From CAZRHR01 sp964599915 (GTDB taxonomy: Bacteria; Bacteroidota; Bacteroidia; CAIKAF01), in assembly GCA_964599915.1 (NCBI GenBank), contig CAZRHR010000004.1, positions 13,314 to 77,313 of the forward strand: a stretch of DNA of 64,000 bases. The letters are read 5' to 3'. The notes under the pieces were generated by a model. That model saw nothing but the letters and a program-made list of their open reading frames with translations. It was not told the origin of the DNA and searched no databases. The position numbers and the translations under genes are program-made. How positions within the stretch are numbered: position 1 is the stretch's first letter; each line of letters starts with the position of its first letter. Below are positions 46,594-55,207 of this stretch, piece by piece.

Positions 46594-48126
46594 ATGAAAA
46601 TTTTTCACGGCAGTCTTTTTCTCACTAGTGCTTTACTTCTCGCTTCCTGCGGGAAAAAGCAGTTCTCTTCCACCACCGGTTGGACGTACAACGAAAAACA
46701 AAATGGTGGCTTTGAAGTCGTTCCCTACATCGAACAAGAAACCGGTCCCGGACTGGTCTTTATCGAAGGGGGTACCTTCGCCATGGGAAGAGTGGAACAG
46801 GATGTATTGTTTGAACACAATAATCCGGTGCGTCGTGTCACGGTTTCTTCTTTCTATATGGATGAAGCAGAAGTGACCAACCTCGCATATTTGGAGTATC
46901 TGCACTGGTTGCAAAGAGTTTTCGGGGAAGATTACCCCGAAGTTCTGCGCAAAGCGTTGCCAGATACACTGGTTTGGCGTTCTCAATTGGGCTTCAATGA
47001 GCCATACGTTGAAAATTACCTTCGCCACCCTGCTTACAATTTTTATCCAGTAGTAGGTGTCACTTGGGTGCAAGCCAACGATTTCTGCGCTTGGCGTACC
47101 GATAGGGTGAATGAGCAAATCCTTGTTCGCGAAAGGGTTCTTAACCACAACCCCGAAGAGCAAATTGGTGAAGAAAACTTCAACACCGAGGCTTACCTCG
47201 TGGGTCAATATCAATTAGGCTTCAATGATAAAGGTCAGCCGACCAACATTTTTACAGGTGAAGCACGTATCGTTCGGATGGAAGATGGTATCCTTTTACC
47301 TCGCTACCGCCTCCCAACAGAAGCTGAGTGGGAATATGCAGCCCTTGCTTTGGTTGGAAACACAGATCCCTCCACAGACCGTGAAATTGTTAAACAACGC
47401 CGCCTTTATCCATGGAACGGCCATATCGCCCGTAACCCCAACGATAAGTTCAAAGGAGATTTCCTTGCCAACTTCCGTCGTGGACGTGGTGACCTTATGG
47501 GAGGTGCCGGCCGCTTGAATGACATGGCTGACATCACCGGTCCAGTTTACAAATACTGGCCCAATGATTTTGGTCTGTATAACATGCCCGGTAACGTATC
47601 TGAATGGGTGATGGATGTATACCGTCCTTTGTCCATGATTGATATGGATGAGTTTCGTCCCGTTCGTGGAAACGTTTTCAAAAGAAAGCTACTTGATGCA
47701 GACGGCATGATCGAAGCTAAAGATACCTTGGGTCGCATTCAATATGTGGATGTAGATACCAATGCTAACCGCAGAAACTATAGCCGCGCTTCCTATCTTG
47801 ACGTAAAAGACGGAGACTATACCTCTTCTATTTACTATGACAACGAAGGGTTTCAAGACCCAGCTAAGTCCAATGAATTGATGTATGAATTCGGTGCGAC
47901 CTCTTTGATAAACAATAAAGCCCGTGTGGTTAAAGGGGGCAGCTGGAAAGATGTAGCTTACTGGTTGGTTCCCGGAACTCGCCGATTCATGGATGAGGAA
48001 ACGCCTGCAGACTGGATTGGTTTCCGTTGTGCCATGGACCGCGTTGGTTCACCCATTGGTTTAGGTAAAAACACCCGCTATCAACACCGTGGAGGGCAGC
48101 AATATCGCAAAGAAGACAAGCGATAA
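46594..48126 (+). CDS. gldJ: Gliding motility / T9SS lipoprotein GldJ
   Basis: 510 aa. Lipoprotein signal with lipobox LLASC (Cys19). The rest is a formylglycine-generating-enzyme-like fold: ETGPGLVFIEGGTFAMGRVE, FYMDEAEVTNLAYLEYLHWL, LPTEAEWEYAA, MPGNVSEWVMDVY, VKGGSWKD and WIGFRCA. The segment TGWTYNEKQNGGFEV and the QETGPGLVF context identify GldJ rather than GldK. It is anchored to the inner leaflet of the outer membrane, stabilises GldK and is needed for T9SS and gliding. Neighbour to porU and porV as in Flavobacterium johnsoniae, but here divergent from them. Confidence 0.95.
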   Translation: MKIFHGSLFLTSALLLASCGKKQFSSTTGWTYNEKQNGGFEVVPYIEQETGPGLVFIEGGTFAMGRVEQDVLFEHNNPVRRVTVSSFYMDEAEVTNLAYLEYLHWLQRVFGEDYPEVLRKALPDTLVWRSQLGFNEPYVENYLRHPAYNFYPVVGVTWVQANDFCAWRTDRVNEQILVRERVLNHNPEEQIGEENFNTEAYLVGQYQLGFNDKGQPTNIFTGEARIVRMEDGILLPRYRLPTEAEWEYAALALVGNTDPSTDREIVKQRRLYPWNGHIARNPNDKFKGDFLANFRRGRGDLMGGAGRLNDMADITGPVYKYWPNDFGLYNMPGNVSEWVMDVYRPLSMIDMDEFRPVRGNVFKRKLLDADGMIEAKDTLGRIQYVDVDTNANRRNYSRASYLDVKDGDYTSSIYYDNEGFQDPAKSNELMYEFGATSLINNKARVVKGGSWKDVAYWLVPGTRRFMDEETPADWIGFRCAMDRVGSPIGLGKNTRYQHRGGQQYRKEDKR

Positions 48127-48148
48127 TTTCCTATCAAAATCTTAACTG

Positions 48149-48178
48149 AAAACCGGTGCCTGCGCATCGGTTTTTTTA
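48149..48178 (+). terminator. Intrinsic terminator of gldJ
   Basis: Stem 48149-48159 with 48164-48174 (one G-U pair, 4-nt loop) merging into a run of seven T at 48171-48177. Confidence 0.9.
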
Positions 48179-48228
48179 TTTTAAGCAGCATTCAAAAACA
48201 AAATGGAGGGATAGAGGTTTTTTTGGAG

Positions 48229-49539
48229 ATGACACCAAAAACAGCGTTGCTTTGGTTCCGTAATGACCTTAGGTTAGACGACCATCCCGTATTGGCGGGC
48301 TTGCCCGATTCCATCGAGGCCTTATTGCCTGTATATGTTTTAGATCCAAGGCAATGGGCCCCCGATGCCTTAACTCAAATTCCGAAAGCCGGCCCACATC
48401 GACTGCAGTTTTTATTGGAATCATTGAAGGATTTGAAGCAATCTTTACAATCCTTGGGTAGCGACTTGCTCATTCGTGTTGGACATCCTGAAGAGGTTAT
48501 TCCCTCTTTGGCTGAGGTTTGGGATCCCGATGTGATATTTTTTGAAAGGGAAATAGCGCCGGAAGAGCGTGAGGTTGAAGTTCGGTTAATGGACCAGGTG
48601 AAATCTCGTTGGTTTATAAAGACTTACTTTACTAAGTCTTTGTTTCACCCGTTGGATTTGCCCTTTCCTTTAGCTGATCTCCCGCATGTTTTTACCCAGT
48701 TCAGGAAAAAAATGGAGGTCCATTTTCCTGTTCGTACTACGATGCCTGCGCCGGGTCATTTGCCTTCGCTTCCCACCCATTTTCCCTTTGGTGAAGTGCC
48801 CGAATTGAAAGAGCTTATCTCAGTTCCAGCGCCGACCCTCCATCCGGCTTCGGCCTTTCCATTTAAAGGAGGGGAAAAGGCCGCCCTACAAAGGTTAAAC
48901 GATTTTATTTGGGAGCGACAGCTTTTATCTACCTACAAAACCACACGAAATGGCTTGCTAGGTGAATCTTACTCTTCCAAACTCAGTGCTTGGCTTAGTT
49001 TGGGTTGTTTGTCTCCCAGAAGGGTTTTTTCAGAAGTGCGCAAGTATGAAGCCCAGCATGGAGCCACGGATGAAACCTATTGGTTAATTTTCGAACTCCT
49101 TTGGCGTGATTATTTTCGGTTTGTGATGATGCGGTACGGCGCTGCTCTTTTTAAAAAGGGAGGCATTCAAGACAAGCCTATGTCCTTAGGATTCAATGCC
49201 CGTGCCTTTGACCTATGGAAAAAAGGCCGAACAGGCGATGCATTTATTGATGGATTCATGCGTGAACTGTGGCATACCGGATTCATGAGCAATAGGGGAC
49301 GTCAAAATGTAGCCAGCTATTTGGTGCACCATATGGGTTTGGATTGGCGTTGGGGCGCGGCATGGTTTGAATATGCTCTTATCGATTATGATGTATGTTC
49401 CAATTGGGGAAACTGGGCGTATGTAGCCGGAGTAGGCAATGATCCGAGGCCCAATCGTATTTTTCAACCCGAAAGACAATCCGGGATGTATGATCCTACC
49501 GGCGAATTTCAACAGTGTTGGGCTGCGTATCCTGTTTAA
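48229..49539 (+). CDS. DASH-family cryptochrome / photolyase
   Basis: 436 aa from the ATG at 48229. The N-terminal Rossmann photolyase domain begins ALLWFRNDLRLDDHPVLAG. The FAD domain has YKTTRNGLLGESYSSKLSAWLSLGCLSPR, the ELLWRDYFRF motif, ELWHTGFMSNRGRQNVASYL and CSNWGNWAYVAGVGNDPR, which is the DASH type (single-stranded DNA CPD repair and blue-light sensing). The final residues fit the short end of bacterial CRY-DASH. It suggests a light-exposed habitat. Its 3' end overlaps the convergent transporter gene by 44 bp. Confidence 0.95.
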   Translation: MTPKTALLWFRNDLRLDDHPVLAGLPDSIEALLPVYVLDPRQWAPDALTQIPKAGPHRLQFLLESLKDLKQSLQSLGSDLLIRVGHPEEVIPSLAEVWDPDVIFFEREIAPEEREVEVRLMDQVKSRWFIKTYFTKSLFHPLDLPFPLADLPHVFTQFRKKMEVHFPVRTTMPAPGHLPSLPTHFPFGEVPELKELISVPAPTLHPASAFPFKGGEKAALQRLNDFIWERQLLSTYKTTRNGLLGESYSSKLSAWLSLGCLSPRRVFSEVRKYEAQHGATDETYWLIFELLWRDYFRFVMMRYGAALFKKGGIQDKPMSLGFNARAFDLWKKGRTGDAFIDGFMRELWHTGFMSNRGRQNVASYLVHHMGLDWRWGAAWFEYALIDYDVCSNWGNWAYVAGVGNDPRPNRIFQPERQSGMYDPTGEFQQCWAAYPV

Positions 49540-50428
49540 GGGTGTTGCGAGATTTTTTGCTCACCAAATACACCCCTGTAAAAATGAGCATGGAACCCGC
49601 AATCAAAAAACCTGTGAGTTGGTCTTTTCCAAGCCACAGGGCATGAATTCCAGCCACCAGCGGCTGTAAGTAAATGAATATAGAAACCAAGCTTGGGTTC
49701 ACATATTTAAGTGCAAATATGTTGAAGAGATAGGTGATGCCCGTAACACCTACTACAATAAACACCAAATCCCAAAGAATAAAGGAGGGGAAGGAGGCGA
49801 AGGAAGTATTAGCTAATTGCGTGAAGCCAAATGGTAAAACGAGGAACCAGCCTAAGGTAAAAATCCATTTAATGACGGTAAGCGGGCTTAATCGTTGCAT
49901 TAAAGGTTTGGAAATAAGGATATAAATGGCGTAAGATGCGCTATTGAGCAGCACCAAAAGATTACCGAGCATGACCTGTTCTCCATTAAGCACGAGGGAA
50001 CCTCGTTGTAAAATAAGCAACAGGGCACCGGTTCCACCAAGTATTACCCCCAGACCTTTGAGCCAGCCCAATTTTTCTTGGCCGGTGACCCAAGCTGCTA
50101 AAAGCACAATCACGGGATTGGAGGTCATCATAACGGCAGCATTGATGGGTGTACCTAAGTTGAGTCCTGCAAAAAACAAAAGTTGGTTGGTGCACACGCC
50201 AAAAATGGCACATAGCCAAAGGCGTCCCCAATCTTTTTTATGTATTTTTTCACGAGGAAAAAAGAAGGATAGCAACCAGAAGATAAGGGTGGCACCTGTA
50301 ACACGAAGGAGAATGAGTCCCTCAGGCAACATATAAACGGGCATGACTTCTTTTGAAACCACATAATTGAGCCCATAGACTACGTTTACAATCACCAAGG
50401 CCAGCCAAGCCCATGTTTCTTTTTTCAC
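49496..50428 (-). CDS. EamA/DMT family transporter
   Basis: 310 aa with ten predicted transmembrane helices in two EamA halves (WLALVIVNVVYGLNYVVSKEV; LLVLLNSASYAIYILISKPL; LSLVSIFIY-type helix PSLVSIFIYLQPLVAGIHAL). Substrate unknown. The start codon is GTG at 50428, placed 4 nt after a TAnnTTTG box; no ATG lies close by. The 44-bp tail-to-tail overlap with the CRY-DASH gene is unusually long for this window. Confidence 0.92.
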   Translation of the reverse strand: MKKETWAWLALVIVNVVYGLNYVVSKEVMPVYMLPEGLILLRVTGATLIFWLLSFFFPREKIHKKDWGRLWLCAIFGVCTNQLLFFAGLNLGTPINAAVMMTSNPVIVLLAAWVTGQEKLGWLKGLGVILGGTGALLLILQRGSLVLNGEQVMLGNLLVLLNSASYAIYILISKPLMQRLSPLTVIKWIFTLGWFLVLPFGFTQLANTSFASFPSFILWDLVFIVVGVTGITYLFNIFALKYVNPSLVSIFIYLQPLVAGIHALWLGKDQLTGFLIAGSMLIFTGVYLVSKKSRNTLKQDTQPNTVEIRR

Positions 50429-50432
50429 GTGT

Positions 50433-50440
50433 CAAAAGTA
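50433..50440 (-). promoter_or_regulatory. Candidate -7 promoter element of the EamA gene
   Basis: The minus strand reads TACTTTTG, an exact TAnnTTTG match, ending 4 nt before the GTG start codon, which suggests a leaderless mRNA. Confidence 0.45.
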
Positions 50441-50523
50441 GGAGAAGGGTTTTATTTTTGCAGGATTGCGAACGAAAGCGCAGTAAAAAATGTTTAACTG
50501 GAGTGGGATTGTTTAAAAACCCT

Positions 50524-50531
50524 TAATTTTG
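50524..50531 (+). promoter_or_regulatory. Candidate -7 promoter element of the ferredoxin reductase
   Basis: TAATTTTG, an exact TAnnTTTG match, ending 6 nt before the ATG at 50538. Transcription from it would begin at or next to the start codon. Confidence 0.5.
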
Positions 50532-50537
50532 CGCCGC

Positions 50538-51560
50538 ATGCAAGAAATAAAACAACATATAGACACGGATCTTTGTATTATTGGCGCAGGCCCTGTGGGG
50601 CTTTTCGCGGTTTTTGAAGCCGGTCTGCTCAAGATGCGTTGTCACCTCGTAGATTATCTGCCTCAGGTAGGAGGTCAATTGTCTGAAATTTATCCCAAAA
50701 AGCCCATTTACGATATTCCAGGTTATCCCTCCATTTTAGCAGGAGACTTGATTACCAATCTCATGGAACAAATTGCGCCGTTCAATCCAGGTTTTACTTT
50801 GGGAGAACGGGTCGAGCGGTTTGAACGAATGGAAGATGATTCCTTTAAAGTGTATACTTCTGACCATACCTGCATTTCTTGTAAAGCGGTAGTTATTGCG
50901 GCAGGATTGGGATGCTTTGAGCCACGAAAACCTGAAGTTGCCAATTTAACCCATTTTGAGGGGAAAGGTGTTTCATACATGGTCTTAGATCCGGAGCGTT
51001 TCCGGCGTCGCAGGGTTGTACTAGCGGGCGGTGGAGATTCGGCGCTGGATTGGGCCATTTATTTGGCAGAGGTGGCAGATGAACTTTCCTTAGTTCATCG
51101 CAGTGAGACGTTTAGGGGCGCGCCTGAAAGCGCAGAGAAGGTGTTCCATTTGGCCAAAGAAGGAAAAATTAGGTTGTTGCTCAATGCGAATGTAACTTCC
51201 CTTCAGGGCAATGGAAAACTAGCCTCGGTGGTGGTAACCGATCAGGATGCCAATGAAACCGCCCTAGAAGCGGATGACTTTATTCCTTTGTTTGGTCTCA
51301 CGCCGAAGCTTGGACCTTTGGCTGATTGGGGCCTCAACATTGATAAAAACGCCATTGAGGTGAATGTAGAAGATTATTCTACCAACGTTCCCGGTGTGTA
51401 TGCCATTGGCGATATCAATACCTATCCCGGTAAATTGAAACTCATCCTATGTGGTTTTCATGAAGCAGCGCTCATGTGCCAAAGCGCATTTAAAAGGGTG
51501 TATCCACAGCAAAAATTAAGCTTCAAATACACCACTGTAAATGGGGTGAATCCTTTTTAA
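50538..51560 (+). CDS. Thioredoxin reductase-like ferredoxin-NADP(+) reductase
   Basis: 340 aa from the ATG at 50538 (MQEIKQHIDTD). The FAD dinucleotide-binding motif is CIIGAGPVGLF near residue 14, the NAD(P) motif is VVLAGGGDSALDWA, and the C-terminal FAD contact is YAIGDINTYPGK. The redox CxxC of thioredoxin reductase is absent: where it should be the chain reads SYMVLDPERF. This is the pattern of the YumC-type ferredoxin reductase. The next gene, 2 bp away, encodes a [2Fe-2S] ferredoxin, the obvious electron partner. Confidence 0.94.
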   Translation: MQEIKQHIDTDLCIIGAGPVGLFAVFEAGLLKMRCHLVDYLPQVGGQLSEIYPKKPIYDIPGYPSILAGDLITNLMEQIAPFNPGFTLGERVERFERMEDDSFKVYTSDHTCISCKAVVIAAGLGCFEPRKPEVANLTHFEGKGVSYMVLDPERFRRRRVVLAGGGDSALDWAIYLAEVADELSLVHRSETFRGAPESAEKVFHLAKEGKIRLLLNANVTSLQGNGKLASVVVTDQDANETALEADDFIPLFGLTPKLGPLADWGLNIDKNAIEVNVEDYSTNVPGVYAIGDINTYPGKLKLILCGFHEAALMCQSAFKRVYPQQKLSFKYTTVNGVNPF

Positions 51561-51562
51561 TC

Positions 51563-51898
51563 ATGGAAGACGGTATCATTTCTTTTGAAGTGCAAGATGT
51601 GCACGGCCAATCTTGGAAGTTAGAAGCTCCCACCGATATGAGTTTGAGCGTCATGGAAGTGATGAAGGGCGAAGGTGTCCCCGTTTTGGCGACCTGTGGG
51701 GGAATGGCCTTATGCGCCACTTGCCATGTTCAGGTGATTCAAACGACCGAGCCATTGCCTTCTCCTTCTGGCGACGAGTTGGACATGTTGGAAACGCTTC
51801 CCGTTTTAACTAAGACCTCTAGACTCAGTTGTCAATTGAGAATTTCGACCGCTTTGGATGGCGCCATACTCAAGTTTTTAGGAGAGGATAATGCTTGA
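51563..51898 (+). CDS. Adrenodoxin-type [2Fe-2S] ferredoxin
   Basis: 111 aa. The cluster ligands Cys45, Cys51, Cys54 and Cys90 have the CX5CX2C...C spacing of adrenodoxin-type (ISC/vertebrate-like) ferredoxins (ATCGGMALCATCHVQV and RLSCQLR). It starts 2 bp after the reductase stop and should take electrons from it. The receiver (for instance iron-sulfur assembly or a P450) is not in the window. Confidence 0.94.
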   Translation: MEDGIISFEVQDVHGQSWKLEAPTDMSLSVMEVMKGEGVPVLATCGGMALCATCHVQVIQTTEPLPSPSGDELDMLETLPVLTKTSRLSCQLRISTALDGAILKFLGEDNA

Positions 51899-51981
51899 TT
51901 GCAGATTTCTTTCTAAGGCTTTTTCAATTTTTACTGACATTTTGCGTTTTTGTTGTACTTTTAGGATTGAATTTGAACTCT

Positions 51982-52713
51982 ATGCATACGCCTTTTAGGA
52001 AGCAAGCGCTTCAGTTTCTTTTGGTAAGTCTTGTAATTCTTACCTCTTGCGCGCCTTATCCTTACGAAAAGCATATCAAAAGTCACCGCATTGATATTTT
52101 TGGTACTCCCAGCCGAAGCACGCGGCTCATGGTGGATGGTCGTTCCAAAGCAGGTTATCAGCCTTATCGCCCGCACACCCTTGGTGTCGCATATCATTAT
52201 GTGTCTTATTCAGAGCAAGTGATCGCCCCCGGCGTGAATGAAAGTCATTCCGGAAGCATTATGGGTGTAGGGATTTTTTATAAGCCAAGGATTAATATTT
52301 ATGAATTTGGTGAGCGGGGTTCTTTTTCAGTAGAATTACCCATGTCTCTCATTATTCCTATTATGGCAGATTATACTGTTCGTTCTGGTGCCAACGTGGT
52401 AGGTCGTGAAGCACCGGGGATTTCCGAGATTGGTTTTTATTTACCTGCCACTTTTAATATGAATTTTGGCAGAGGAGCACAAGAGTTGGTGCGCGGACCG
52501 GGCTTTGGTTTTGGTGCCGGTTACATGATTGCCATGTCTCCTGCCACCGACTTTAGGGACAACAATGTGTCTAGTGGATATGGCCCATTCTCTCACGGAC
52601 CTTATGGGAGTGCGGCTTTACGATTTGGGGCTATGGAATTGACCGGATTTTATCAATACAGCTTCCGGCATACTTCGCATCATTTTGGGGCGAAACTAGG
52701 ATTTAGTTTCTAA
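51982..52713 (+). CDS. Lipid-anchored outer-membrane protein of unknown function
   Basis: 243 aa from the ATG at 51982. The signal ends in the lipobox ILTSC (Cys23). The frame is open to 51895, but that start would overlap the ferredoxin and put a hydrophobic stretch before a second signal. The mature protein is glycine- and aromatic-rich with alternating strands (GFGFGAGYMIAMS, SAALRFGAMELTGFYQYSFR) and ends in F, as outer-membrane barrels do. No family recognised. It follows the ferredoxin by 83 bp. Confidence 0.78.
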   Translation: MHTPFRKQALQFLLVSLVILTSCAPYPYEKHIKSHRIDIFGTPSRSTRLMVDGRSKAGYQPYRPHTLGVAYHYVSYSEQVIAPGVNESHSGSIMGVGIFYKPRINIYEFGERGSFSVELPMSLIIPIMADYTVRSGANVVGREAPGISEIGFYLPATFNMNFGRGAQELVRGPGFGFGAGYMIAMSPATDFRDNNVSSGYGPFSHGPYGSAALRFGAMELTGFYQYSFRHTSHHFGAKLGFSF

Positions 52714-52716
52714 GCC

Positions 52717-53928
52717 CTAAGTTTGATTTTTTACTCTAATCACCAACATGAAAGCCGCCATGAGGGTTAGCAATCCTACGGCACCTATGGATAGGTGAAT
52801 GTTCCAGACATCGGCCAACACACCCGATAACAGCGCGCCGGCGACATAGCCAATATCTCTCCACCACCGATAAGCACCAAAGGCTTCTGCCCTGTGGTTG
52901 GGATGAGTTTCTTGAGTAATCACTTTCATAAAGGTGGGATATACAAAAGCCGTTCCCAAACCAAGTCCCGCACTCGCCACAATCAATGCTATTTCCGATG
53001 TGGCAAATCCTAGGGCGAGGATGGCCACACCTTGCAAACCCATCCCAAGCACCATGAGTCGTTTTACGTTCAAATGGTCTGCCAAATACCCTGTAAACAA
53101 TTGTCCTAAACCCCAGACCATAGGATAAATTGCGGTAAGCCAACCAATATCCGTCTGTGAAAAAGCTAAACCAGCCAGAAGTACGGGAAAAAGGCCCCAC
53201 ATCATACCATCGTTCAGGTTATTTACAAAACCGGCCCAAGTAACGGCACTTAAGGTTTTATGTCGAAGGCTGGTGTCCCAAAAAATAGATTTGATTGTTT
53301 CTGCTTTGCTTTCCTTGGCCTCTTTTTGAACATGGGAGCGCGTGTCCTTTACAAACCACCACGACAGACCTAAACCCAGCCAAGCGACCCCTAATCCCAC
53401 ATAAAATGGATAGGGCCGAATGCCCCAGTTATCTGCCAACCAACTGGTAAGGAAAGCCATACCACCAACAGCCACATAGCCTGCAGATTCATTTATCCCT
53501 AAAGCAAGCCCGCGGTTCTTATCGCCCACTAAATCAATTTTCATGACCACCGTACTGCTCCACGTAAGGCCCTGGCTTAAGCCAAGCAGCACATTTGCAA
53601 GAACGATTTGGTACCAATGGTCAGCGAAAATAAACACCAAGGGAACGGGTACAGCAAGCATCCATCCCCCAACCAATAACCGTTTGCGGCCCATAAGATT
53701 AGCCCATTTACCACTCATATAATTGGCCACGGCCTTGCTCAGACCAAATACAGCGATAAAGGACAACATGGCCGTATGGGCATCTAAATGAAAAACTTCT
53801 TTCGCAAAGGCGGGCATGAGGCTTCTTTCCAGCCCAATCATGGCGCCCACCAGGCCATTGACCAAGACCAGCCAAGAAAATTGGACCCAATTGACAGCAA
53901 GACCTAAAGAAACCTCTTTTGGATTCAT
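52717..53928 (-). CDS. MFS transporter
   Basis: 403 aa with twelve predicted helices. The MFS loop signature GKWANLMGRKRLLVGG is present between helices 2 and 3. Helix clusters 1-6 and 7-12 are separated by a charged loop (DTRSHVQKEAKESKAETIKS). Substrate unknown; such transporters near small barrels are not diagnostic. Its stop is 4 bp from the convergent outer-membrane protein gene. Confidence 0.93.
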   Translation of the reverse strand: MNPKEVSLGLAVNWVQFSWLVLVNGLVGAMIGLERSLMPAFAKEVFHLDAHTAMLSFIAVFGLSKAVANYMSGKWANLMGRKRLLVGGWMLAVPVPLVFIFADHWYQIVLANVLLGLSQGLTWSSTVVMKIDLVGDKNRGLALGINESAGYVAVGGMAFLTSWLADNWGIRPYPFYVGLGVAWLGLGLSWWFVKDTRSHVQKEAKESKAETIKSIFWDTSLRHKTLSAVTWAGFVNNLNDGMMWGLFPVLLAGLAFSQTDIGWLTAIYPMVWGLGQLFTGYLADHLNVKRLMVLGMGLQGVAILALGFATSEIALIVASAGLGLGTAFVYPTFMKVITQETHPNHRAEAFGAYRWWRDIGYVAGALLSGVLADVWNIHLSIGAVGLLTLMAAFMLVIRVKNQT

Positions 53929-53971
53929 GTATCAAAAATCATTTAATTCCTTGGTATATAAGTGACTTTTA

Positions 53972-55207
53972 TCACTTGTTGGCTATATGGGGTGTTAGTA
54001 GATGGTGCATCAAAATCAAAGACATGGCATCTAACCCATTAAATCTACCTTCTTTTTCCCAAGATACACCTTGATTTCTATTGGGGTGTAACCAACGATT
54101 TTCACCACGCCAACCTACGGGAACCCTTTCGTTGAGGTAGTTGGGCCCTTCGGCTGGAATGGTTTTCACCATGGAGTCCAAGCGAGCCCATAGTGGAAAA
54201 CTATCTTTTTTTTCCATTTTCCACCATGCCGAAGCCGGGAAAATATCCATTTGTGCTTGGGCCGCCAGAGCTAAGGTCGAGGTTTGGAAAGATTTTTCCA
54301 TGCCGGCCAAAACCAGTTGCATCGCCAAATTTACCTCATGATGCAGTGGGGTTTTGGGAAGGTAAGGCACCGCCAATAGACTTTTCCAAATCAGCCATTG
54401 GGCTAATGCTTTATTGGCTTTTTCCGGCGCAGAGGTGTGGCGTATCAGCGGCCAAGCCCAAAACCAGACTTGGTGCCCAATCTCCACCTTTTCACCGTGT
54501 TCATCTACAATGCGCCATGCGTTGCTTAACGCCCGGTCCAAAAGTCGTTTTTTCCAAAATTTAGCCCGCATAGACAATGGGATGGAATCCTGCGGTAAAT
54601 AGACCTCGTTTTTTCCGGCGTGTGTCACTGCATCTAAACCCCAGACCAGATAAATCAATTGGTCCTGACTCATAGCATTTTTCCTTCCCCGATAGACATC
54701 ACACAGGTATTGACTTTTAACGCAACCTTTTTTTTGCCAACGCAATATGGTGGTAAATTCCGCATCGTCACGCGCGAGGAACCCAGGAGAATAATTTGTT
54801 TTTTGTTGTGCCGCAGCTACTTTTTCCAATCTTTCAAGAGCTTGAAAGCCAGATTTTAAAGCCAACAACGTGCTTGAAATCTCTTGTTTTTCTTTTTGTA
54901 CATACGCCAGTTCCAACCCAAACGTGAAGAAGTGAAACCCAAGATGCACGGTTCCGTCAGACCATTCCCAGAGGTCCGTGCCAGACATAGGGGCTGCTGC
55001 TGGGCAAGTTTGATGAATGTAATAGGCATGATTACAGGCTTTTTCCCGAATTCTGGCTACAGGAATACCACCTCCGGACAAGCTATCTATAAAAAAGAAA
55101 TCTTGAAAATACCGGTTCCGAAGTGTCTCGTATAGCGGTGGAAAGCTTTGGCCTTTAAGGTGGAGCCAGCTGGAGATGAAAAGCAACCAAAGGGTTAGCT
55201 TTTCCAT
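53972..55207 (-). CDS. Secreted protein of unknown function overlapping queA
   Basis: 411 aa from the ATG at 55207, whose first bases lie in the end of queA (13-bp overlap). Signal peptide MEKLTLWLLFISSWLHLKGQ. The mature part is Trp-rich and helical (FQALERLEKVAAAQ, WLIWKSLLAVPYLP), with four Cys. No recognised domain; a helical-toroid glycan enzyme or glycan-binding protein is possible but not shown. The coupling with queA, a cytoplasmic tRNA enzyme, looks positional only. No promoter motif was found in front of it. Confidence 0.75.
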   Translation of the reverse strand: MEKLTLWLLFISSWLHLKGQSFPPLYETLRNRYFQDFFFIDSLSGGGIPVARIREKACNHAYYIHQTCPAAAPMSGTDLWEWSDGTVHLGFHFFTFGLELAYVQKEKQEISSTLLALKSGFQALERLEKVAAAQQKTNYSPGFLARDDAEFTTILRWQKKGCVKSQYLCDVYRGRKNAMSQDQLIYLVWGLDAVTHAGKNEVYLPQDSIPLSMRAKFWKKRLLDRALSNAWRIVDEHGEKVEIGHQVWFWAWPLIRHTSAPEKANKALAQWLIWKSLLAVPYLPKTPLHHEVNLAMQLVLAGMEKSFQTSTLALAAQAQMDIFPASAWWKMEKKDSFPLWARLDSMVKTIPAEGPNYLNERVPVGWRGENRWLHPNRNQGVSWEKEGRFNGLDAMSLILMHHLLTPHIANK

